A stretch of 64,000 bases of DNA, from positions 620,001 to 684,000 of the forward strand of contig NZ_PEND01000002.1 in NCBI RefSeq assembly GCF_002844195.1, written 5' to 3'. Shown here piece after piece: positions 58,582 to 64,000 of the stretch. This DNA comes from Halegenticoccus soli (GTDB lineage: Archaea; Halobacteriota; Halobacteria; Halobacteriales; Haloferacaceae). Under the pieces are notes generated by a model. The model did no database searches. It was not told where the DNA came from and was given only the letters and a program-made list of their open reading frames with translations. Each line of letters begins with the position of its first letter. Positions within the stretch are counted from its first letter, which is position 1. The position numbers and the translations under genes are program-made.

Positions 58582-59652
58582 TCAGTCGAACCCGCTGACG
58601 AGTGTGACGAACCACTGCGCCGGATCCCGTCGGTCGCGGACCTCGACCGCCTCGACCCACTTCACCCACTGGAAGCCGCGTCGGCCGGGGGCGACCAGAC
58701 GGAGGGGCGCGCCGTGGCCGTGGCTCAGCGGTTCGCCGCCGACGCGCGTCGCGAGCAGCGCGTCGCGAGCCTCGTCGAGCGGCAGGCTCCAGCGGTAGCC
58801 GGTGACCGAGACGAACCGGACCCACGCCCCCGCCGGGTCGGCGCCGGCCCGATCGAGCAGGTCGCCGACGAGGACGCCGCGCCAGTCCTGCACCGTGTAC
58901 CACCCGCTCGTGCAGTCGAGGAGCGCCCGAAGCTCGTCGGCCCCGTCGAGATCCTCGGGGGCGAGTTCGTACGGTTCGTCGACGAGGCCGCCGACGCGGA
59001 GCCGCCACTTGTCGGGGTCTATCGGATCGGGGTCGTCAGCGACCCAGCTCGTCACGGGAAACGACGCCCCCTCGACCGGTTTCGATCCGGTGAATCGGCG
59101 GTCGGCGCCCGCGGTGTCGAGCAGGCGATTTACACCCTGTTGCGCCCGCCAGACCAGCGCGCCGCCGACGAGTAGCCCGGCGTACTGAAGCGCGGTTCGT
59201 CGCCCCCGGAAGTCGACCCGCCGCGGGGGCCGGGCGCGGGTCGCCGCGTGGACGAGCACGAGCGGCAGGAGCAGCAGTCCGAACAGGACGTGGGCGCTCA
59301 GCGCGTTCCAGTACAGGATCCGGACGTCCCCGCCGAACACCCAGAAGACGCCCGAGCCGAGCGCCGCGAGGGCCACGGCGGTCGTGAGCACCGACAGGCC
59401 GGTCGCCCGGTCCCACAGGCGGCGGACCCGCCGGAGCTTGTAGAACAGGAGGAAGACGAGCGTCAGCCCGGCGACGCCGTGAAGCAGGAAGACGGCTGAG
59501 CCGCCGGGGCGACCGACGGTGAGGCTCAGGAGGCCGCTTCCGAGTTCGAACGCGACGAGCAGGAGGATCGACCAGTCGACCAGGCGGGGCCGCGGCTCGA
59601 AGCGGCGAACCGCGCGGCCTATCGCGCCGCCTCTGCCCCGGTCTCGATCCAT
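58582..59652 (-). CDS. Molybdopterin-dependent oxidoreductase (sulfite oxidase-like) with N-terminal membrane domain
   Basis: This 356-residue protein has about five helices in its N-terminal half (SILLLVAFELGSGLL, AVFLLHGVAGLTLVFLLFYKL, LSVLTTAVALAALGSGVFW, LSAHVLFGLLLLPLVLV, and one at about 170) with histidines in helices 2 and 4 suited to binding heme b. The C-terminal half is a sulfite-oxidase-type Mo domain: LLDCTSGWYTVQDWRGVLVGDLL with the likely Mo-thiolate cysteine in DCTSGW, then VSVTGYRWSLPLDEARD and GAPLRLVAPGRRGFQWVKWV. ATG 59652 is used. It may pass electrons to or from the membrane. The substrate is unknown. Confidence 0.88.
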   Translation of the reverse strand: MDRDRGRGGAIGRAVRRFEPRPRLVDWSILLLVAFELGSGLLSLTVGRPGGSAVFLLHGVAGLTLVFLLFYKLRRVRRLWDRATGLSVLTTAVALAALGSGVFWVFGGDVRILYWNALSAHVLFGLLLLPLVLVHAATRARPPRRVDFRGRRTALQYAGLLVGGALVWRAQQGVNRLLDTAGADRRFTGSKPVEGASFPVTSWVADDPDPIDPDKWRLRVGGLVDEPYELAPEDLDGADELRALLDCTSGWYTVQDWRGVLVGDLLDRAGADPAGAWVRFVSVTGYRWSLPLDEARDALLATRVGGEPLSHGHGAPLRLVAPGRRGFQWVKWVEAVEVRDRRDPAQWFVTLVSGFD

Positions 59653-59744
59653 CTCCCGTGTCTTCGGTAGCTTCCGCGCGGACAAGAACTTCGCGTCGGC
59701 GGACCAACTCACCGCTTATTCCCTTCGACAACGTACCGAGCGTC

Positions 59745-60275
59745 ATGGCACCGAACGACACCGGTGACCGGGCGGCGGTCGACGAGGCGGTCCTCGCCGA
59801 ACTCAGGGAGCACGAGACGCAACACGGACCGCACATCGTCAGAGTCCTCGAACGGCACCACCCGGAGTATCACCCCGGAATCCCGCTGGAACTGCTGAAC
59901 GCGTACGCCGAACGGCTGGGGTACGACGTGGAGCTGTCCGACCGCGACATCGAACGGAAGACGGTCGACGACGCGGCGTGGCGCGACGAGGACGTGTACT
60001 ACCGGATCGGCGGGAACATCAGCGCGTACCCGCCGAGCTGGCACGAGCGGTTCGACGAGGAGGAGACGCTCCGGTCGCTCGTGGAGATCATGCGCGAACA
60101 GACGGGCAAGGACGCGATCGAGCGGGACGACCTCCTGCTCGCCGTCGAATCTATCGCCGGGCTCACCCGACCGGAGTCGGACGGCATGCTGACCGAGGCG
60201 CGCGAACGCGGCGAGCTGGAGGTCGAACCGTACCAGAATCCCGAGGCGCTCGTCTTTCTCCCCTCAGATTCATAA
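59745..60275 (+). CDS. Uncharacterised haloarchaeal protein (family A, paralogue 2)
   Basis: This 176-residue soluble protein is a distant paralogue of the one at 56004: GIPLELLNAYAERLGYD matches GVPADRLREYAEHLEGH, VYYRIGGNISAYPPSWHERFDEEE matches LYEVGDGRVSLYPASWYDRLEGET, and IERDDLLLAVESIAGLTRPESDGMLTEARERGELEVEP matches the corresponding C terminus. Both flank the PoK/PPS genes. ATG 59745 lies about 30 bases after CTTATTCCC, a weak TATA. No function is known. Confidence 0.7.
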   Translation: MAPNDTGDRAAVDEAVLAELREHETQHGPHIVRVLERHHPEYHPGIPLELLNAYAERLGYDVELSDRDIERKTVDDAAWRDEDVYYRIGGNISAYPPSWHERFDEEETLRSLVEIMREQTGKDAIERDDLLLAVESIAGLTRPESDGMLTEARERGELEVEPYQNPEALVFLPSDS

Positions 60276-60408
60276 CCGAGAACGGGGCCAGAACCCGCAT
60301 GCGCTGACCAGTCGTCGTGAGGCGGTTCGCGGGTGCGCGGCGCCCCGCCTCGCGGTTCGGACGCGCCGCCGGCCCGCCATTCACCCGTTGTTCGGCACTT
60401 AGTCGCAC

Positions 60409-61389
60409 CTATCCGTAGAGCGCCTCCGGGGGTCCGCCCGGTAAGCGATCGCGGTCGTGCGGCTCGGAGAAGTCGATGTCGGGGCCGATCGGTACGAGGC
60501 GTTTGGGGTTGACGTCCCCGTGGCTCTCGTAGTAGTGCCGAACGATGTGATCCACGTTCACCGTCTCGGCGATACCCGGCAGCTGGTACAGCTCCTTGGC
60601 GTAGTTCCAGAGGTTCGGGTACTCGTGGACCGCCCGTCGGTTACACTTGAAGTGCGTGTGGTAGACGTGGTCGAACCTGACGAGCGTGGCGAACATCGCG
60701 AGGTCCGCCTCGGTGAGCACTTCCCCGACGAGGTAGCGCTGCTCGTCCAACACGCCCTCCCAGCGGTCGAGCGCCTCGAAGAGCTCCGCGACCGCCTCGT
60801 CGTACGCCTCCTGGGTGCCGGCGAAGCCGGCGCGGTACACCCCGTTGTTGATCGGCTCGTAGATCTCGTCGATGATCCGGTCGACCTCGTCCCGATAGCC
60901 CTCCGGGTAGAGATCCACGTCGCGCTCGGCGAGCGCGTCGAACTCGGTGTCGAGCATCCGCATGATCTCCGCGGACTCGTTGTTCACGATCGTCTCGCGC
61001 TCTCTGTCCCACAGAACCGGCACTGTCACACGTCCGGTGTAGTCGGGATCGGCCCTCACGTAGACGTCGCGGAGGTAGTCCTCGCCGTGCAGCGGATCGG
61101 GGTACGATTCGGAAAACTCCCACCCGTCGTCGATGCGGACCGGTTCGACGAGGGAGAGCGAGACTGCGCGGTCCAGCCCCTTCAGCGCACGCGTCATCGC
61201 CGTCCGGTGCGCCCAGGGGCACGCGCGCGAGACGTAGAGGTGGTACCGCCCGGCTTCCGCGGGGAACTCCGCGTCCGGGTCGTCTTCCACCCAGTTCCGG
61301 AACGTCGTCCCCTGTCGATCGAACTCCCCCTCTTCCGTCGTTGACTCGTAGGCGTCGGTCCGCCACTCGCCCTCGACGAGCATGTTCAT
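60409..61389 (-). CDS. Xi-class glutathione S-transferase-like (glutathionyl-hydroquinone reductase family)
   Basis: This 326-residue protein has an N-terminal thioredoxin-fold domain with catalytic C57 in VSRACPWAHRT, the hallmark of the Xi class, a WEFSESYPDPLHG loop, and a C-terminal helical domain containing RFDHVYHTHFKCNRR and YPNLWNYAKELYQLPGIAETVN. The family reduces glutathionyl-hydroquinones. Haloarchaea generally hold gamma-glutamylcysteine instead of glutathione, so the true thiol partner is probably different. ATG 61389 is used; ATG 61383 is two codons later. Confidence 0.9.
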   Translation of the reverse strand: MNMLVEGEWRTDAYESTTEEGEFDRQGTTFRNWVEDDPDAEFPAEAGRYHLYVSRACPWAHRTAMTRALKGLDRAVSLSLVEPVRIDDGWEFSESYPDPLHGEDYLRDVYVRADPDYTGRVTVPVLWDRERETIVNNESAEIMRMLDTEFDALAERDVDLYPEGYRDEVDRIIDEIYEPINNGVYRAGFAGTQEAYDEAVAELFEALDRWEGVLDEQRYLVGEVLTEADLAMFATLVRFDHVYHTHFKCNRRAVHEYPNLWNYAKELYQLPGIAETVNVDHIVRHYYESHGDVNPKRLVPIGPDIDFSEPHDRDRLPGGPPEALYG

Positions 61390-61575
61390 CGCCGCGTCCC
61401 CCGCCGAGCGGGCGGCTGTCGTCCCATGTGATCAGTTGCCGATGCGGACCGAAAAGGCTTCTGTCGCCGGCGCGAGCGAGGGGGGCGATCCGACCGTTAC
61501 CGGCCGACAATCGGTCAGTCTTGCCGAAAGGTTGCACAACAGCTATGATCGATACTGATGATCTAATCATGTACC

Positions 61576-62610
61576 ATGGTAACAGCAGACGTGGAAACGG
61601 CGGACGGACAGACGGAGATCCTCCGGCGGATGCTCACCATCCGGGAGTTCGACAGCACGGCCGGACAGCTCTTCGCCGACGGGGAAATCCCGGGGTTCGT
61701 ACACCTGTACATCGGCGAGGAGGCCGTCGCCGTCGGGGCGTGCGCCGCGCTCGACGAGGACGACTACATCACGAGCACGCACCGCGGACACGGCCACTGC
61801 ATCGCGAAGGGGCTCGATCCCGCGCGCATGATGGCCGAACTGTACGGAAAGCGCGACGGCTACTGCAACGGCAAGGGCGGTTCGATGCACATCGCCGACG
61901 TGGACGCCGGGATGCTCGGCGCGAACGGCATCGTCGGCGCCGGTCCGCCACTGGCGGCGGGTGCCGCCCTCACGGCCCAGCTCCAGGGCGACGAGCGCGT
62001 CGCGCTCTCGTTCTGCGGCGACGGGGCCGTCGCGCAGGGGCAGGTCCACGAGGCGATCAACCTCGCGGCGACCTGGGACCTCCCGTCGATCTTCCTCGTC
62101 GAGAACAACCAGTTCGGGGAGGGAACCCCGGTCGAGAAACAGCACAACGTCGAGAACCTGAGCGAGACGGCGGAGGCGTACGACATCCCGGGCTTCACGG
62201 TCGACGGGATGGACGTCGTCGCGGTGTACGAGGCCGTCGCCGAGGCGCGGAAGCGCGCGGTCGCCGGCGACGGTCCGACGCTCGTCGAAGCGGACACCTA
62301 CCGCTTCCGCGGCCACTTCGAGGGCGATCACCAGCCGTACCGCGACGAGGACGACATCGAGGTGTGGCGGGAGCGGGACCCGATCGAGGCGTTCAAGCGG
62401 CGGCTGATCGACGCGGGCACGCTCACCGAGGACGGCTACGAGGAGCTGAAGTCGGAGGTCGAAGCGACGATACGGGAGGCCGTCTCGTTCGCCGAGAGCG
62501 CCGACGATCCCGCCCCGTACGAGGCGTACGACGACATGTTCGCCGCCTCGATCCCGGAGATCGAACAGTTCGCTCGGAAGGCCCGAACCGACGGGGGTGA
62601 GAGCCGATGA
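61576..62610 (+). CDS. acoA: Acetoin/pyruvate-type dehydrogenase E1 alpha subunit
   Basis: This 344-residue subunit binds thiamine diphosphate: the motif begins GDGAVAQGQVHEAIN and ends with VENN (FCGDG...about 26 residues...NN). The substrate-side TSTHRGHGHCIAKG and GSMHIADVD stretches are typical of acetoin dehydrogenase alpha. The beta subunit gene overlaps by four bases and an AcoX-like gene follows, which favours acetoin over pyruvate; the E2/E3 genes are outside the window. ATG 61576 follows an AT-rich 30-base stretch. The reading as acoA rests on context. Confidence 0.85.
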   Translation: MVTADVETADGQTEILRRMLTIREFDSTAGQLFADGEIPGFVHLYIGEEAVAVGACAALDEDDYITSTHRGHGHCIAKGLDPARMMAELYGKRDGYCNGKGGSMHIADVDAGMLGANGIVGAGPPLAAGAALTAQLQGDERVALSFCGDGAVAQGQVHEAINLAATWDLPSIFLVENNQFGEGTPVEKQHNVENLSETAEAYDIPGFTVDGMDVVAVYEAVAEARKRAVAGDGPTLVEADTYRFRGHFEGDHQPYRDEDDIEVWRERDPIEAFKRRLIDAGTLTEDGYEELKSEVEATIREAVSFAESADDPAPYEAYDDMFAASIPEIEQFARKARTDGGESR

Positions 62611-63617
62611 GCACCGAAGCGAGACCGGGAGCCGGTACCCCCGGAACGGAGACGATGACGGTGCGCGAGGCGATCCGCGCGGCGCTCCGCGAGGAGATGG
62701 AGCGCGACGACCGCGTCTTCCTCATGGGGGAGGACGTCGCCACGTTCGGGGGCGTCTTCGACGTCAGCGACGGCCTGCTCGACGAGTTCGGCGACGAACG
62801 GATCCGCGATACCCCCATAAGCGAGGCGGGATTCACTGGCGCGGGCGTCGGGGCCGCCGCGACCGGTTCCCGCCCCGTCATCGAGATCATGTTCTCGGAC
62901 TTCCTCGGCGTGCCGATGGAGCAGATCATGAACCAGATGGCGAAGATGCGCTACATGTTCGGCGGGAAAACCGACATGCCCGTCACCGTCCGAACCACCG
63001 AGGGCGGCGGAATGGGCGCCGCCAGCCAGCACTCCGGCACGGTCCACACGTGGTTCGCGCACTTCCCCGGCCTGCTCGCCGTGACACCGGGGACACCGGC
63101 GGCCGCGAAGGGCCTGCTCAAATCGGCCATCCGGTCGGACGATCCGGTGTTCTTCTTCGAGAACAAGATGATATACGAGCAGGAGGGCGACGTACCGACG
63201 GATCCGGACTTCACGATCCCGCTCGGCGAGGCGCACGTCGAGCGCGAGGGTGACGACGTCACGGTCGTCGCGACCCAGCGGCTCGTCGGCGAGTCCCTGT
63301 CGGCGGCGGACGAGCTGGACGGCGAGGTGAGTGTCGAGGTCATCGATCTCCGCTCGCTGTACCCGCTCGACACCGACACCCTGGTCGAGAGCGTCGAGAA
63401 GACCGGACGGCTGGTCGTCGCCGACGAGAGCCCGCTGTCGTACGGCGTCCACGCCGAGGTGATGGCGCGGATCAACGACCGCGCGTTCTTCAGCCTCGAC
63501 GCGCCGATGCAGCGGGTCGGCGTCCCGGACACCCACATCCCGTTCAGCCCGGCGCTGGAAGCGGAGGTGCTCCCCGACGCCGACGACGTGCGCGCCGCGG
63601 TCGAGAACGTGACGTGA
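62607..63617 (+). CDS. acoB: Acetoin/pyruvate-type dehydrogenase E1 beta subunit
   Basis: This 336-residue partner of the E1 alpha subunit completes the thiamine-binding site. Motifs are MTVREAIRAALREEMERDDRVFLMGEDVA, DTPISEAGFTGAGVGAA, FSDFLGVPMEQIMNQMAKMRYMFGGK, GMGAASQHSGTVHTWFAHFPGLL, and VEVIDLRSLYPLDTDTLVESVEKTGRLVV. ATG 62607 overlaps the alpha stop (ATGA). The reaction is the first, decarboxylating step of a 2-oxoacid or acetoin dehydrogenase complex. AcoX follows by 25 bases. Confidence 0.87.
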   Translation: MSTEARPGAGTPGTETMTVREAIRAALREEMERDDRVFLMGEDVATFGGVFDVSDGLLDEFGDERIRDTPISEAGFTGAGVGAAATGSRPVIEIMFSDFLGVPMEQIMNQMAKMRYMFGGKTDMPVTVRTTEGGGMGAASQHSGTVHTWFAHFPGLLAVTPGTPAAAKGLLKSAIRSDDPVFFFENKMIYEQEGDVPTDPDFTIPLGEAHVEREGDDVTVVATQRLVGESLSAADELDGEVSVEVIDLRSLYPLDTDTLVESVEKTGRLVVADESPLSYGVHAEVMARINDRAFFSLDAPMQRVGVPDTHIPFSPALEAEVLPDADDVRAAVENVT

Positions 63618-63642
63618 TCCGAGCCGACGGCGGGGTTCGGGC

Positions 63643-64000
63643 GTGACCGCGACGGTCGGGCTCGTCGTCAACCCGGCCGCCGGTCGCGACATCCGCCGGC
63701 TCACGGGCGGGGCGAGCGTGAGCGACAACTACGCGAAGCGTCGGACCGCGGGTTGCGCCCTCGCCGGTCTCGCGCTCGCGCCGGAGCAGACCGAGGTCGT
63801 CGTCATGCCGGACGGGCGTGGCCTCGCCCGCCGAATCGCGGACGACGCGCCCGACGGCCTCCCCGTTGACCTCCTCGACGTCCCCATCGAGGGAACCGCC
63901 GCGGACACGCGCCGCGCCGCCCGGTGGTTCCGGTCGAACGCCGACGCGGCGGTCGTCCTCGGCGGCGACGGGACGAACCGCGACGTGGCGGCGGAGATCG
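63643..64000 (+). CDS. acoX: AcoX-like protein of the ATP-NAD kinase family (partial)
   Basis: The N-terminal 119 residues of a larger protein run off the right edge. VGLVVNPAAGRDIRRLTGGASVSDNYAKR is the typical AcoX start, and VVLGGDGTNRDV contains the GGDGT nucleotide-binding motif of NAD-kinase-like proteins. AcoX genes accompany acetoin dehydrogenase genes; the function is not settled. GTG 63643 begins 25 bases after the acoB stop, so it belongs to the same operon. Confidence 0.8.
   Translation, partial: MTATVGLVVNPAAGRDIRRLTGGASVSDNYAKRRTAGCALAGLALAPEQTEVVVMPDGRGLARRIADDAPDGLPVDLLDVPIEGTAADTRRAARWFRSNADAAVVLGGDGTNRDVAAEI

Overview
The window is chromosomal DNA from a halophilic archaeon (class Halobacteria). 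The evidence is very high GC with GC-rich third codon positions, acidic proteins, many leaderless starts about 25-35 bases after a TATA box, Tat signals on exported proteins, geranylgeranylglyceryl phosphate synthase, an SMC/ScpA pair, GatB, the archaeal pantoate kinase/phosphopantothenate synthetase pair, and many small proteins typical of haloarchaea. The genus cannot be fixed from this sequence alone. No transposase, integrase, CRISPR array or rRNA is visible; one tRNA-Ser(CGA) is present.

Layout. 1-952: edge fragment of a type IV pilus/secretion ATPase, with an 11-C run that appears to break the frame. 1.4-10.2 kb: a catabolic/uptake island made of a DUF35 protein, a thiolase-like protein and a class III CoA-transferase (one leaderless operon), an MDR oxidoreductase and a cupin, then divergently a TAXI-type TRAP receptor and fused TRAP permease, and an IclR regulator. 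Together these suggest import of an organic acid, its activation to a CoA thioester, and carbon-carbon cleavage. 10.6-20.4 kb: SHOCT protein, cytochrome P450, exported beta-helix protein without a normal start codon, phosphoesterase, a four-gene DUF4129/DUF58 membrane cluster with a convergent MoxR ATPase, and a pair of tiny genes. 20.6-28 kb: tRNA-Ser, small membrane proteins, MscS channel, DUF502, phosphoribosyltransferase, HD phosphohydrolase, glutamine amidotransferase. 28-36 kb: exported M14 carboxypeptidase, AEC transporter, MATE exporter, MTA phosphorylase. 35.6-42 kb: chromosome maintenance (coiled-coil protein, SMC, ScpA), divergent from gatB.

42.1-46.7 kb is the most unusual part. 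Two tandem paralogous winged-helix regulators are followed by a DUF1059 protein and then an OsmC-methyltransferase-membrane protein operon. The DUF1059 gene and the operon each sit behind a copy of the same roughly 82-base regulatory block. The whole segment lies between the real gatB 3' end and a second, decayed copy of that 3' end, so it looks like an inserted or duplicated module. Its OsmC and ArsM-like proteins have each lost cysteines on which their relatives depend.

46.7-64 kb: AbrB/PIN toxin-antitoxin pair, second MATE exporter, topoisomerase I, GGGP synthase, Lrp regulator, amphi-Trp protein, AspRS, then the CoA-biosynthesis pair PoK/PPS separated by three tandem hairpins and bracketed by two paralogous unknown proteins. 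The window ends with a membrane-fused molybdopterin oxidoreductase, a Xi-class GST and an acetoin-dehydrogenase-type operon (E1 alpha, E1 beta, AcoX) running off the right edge.
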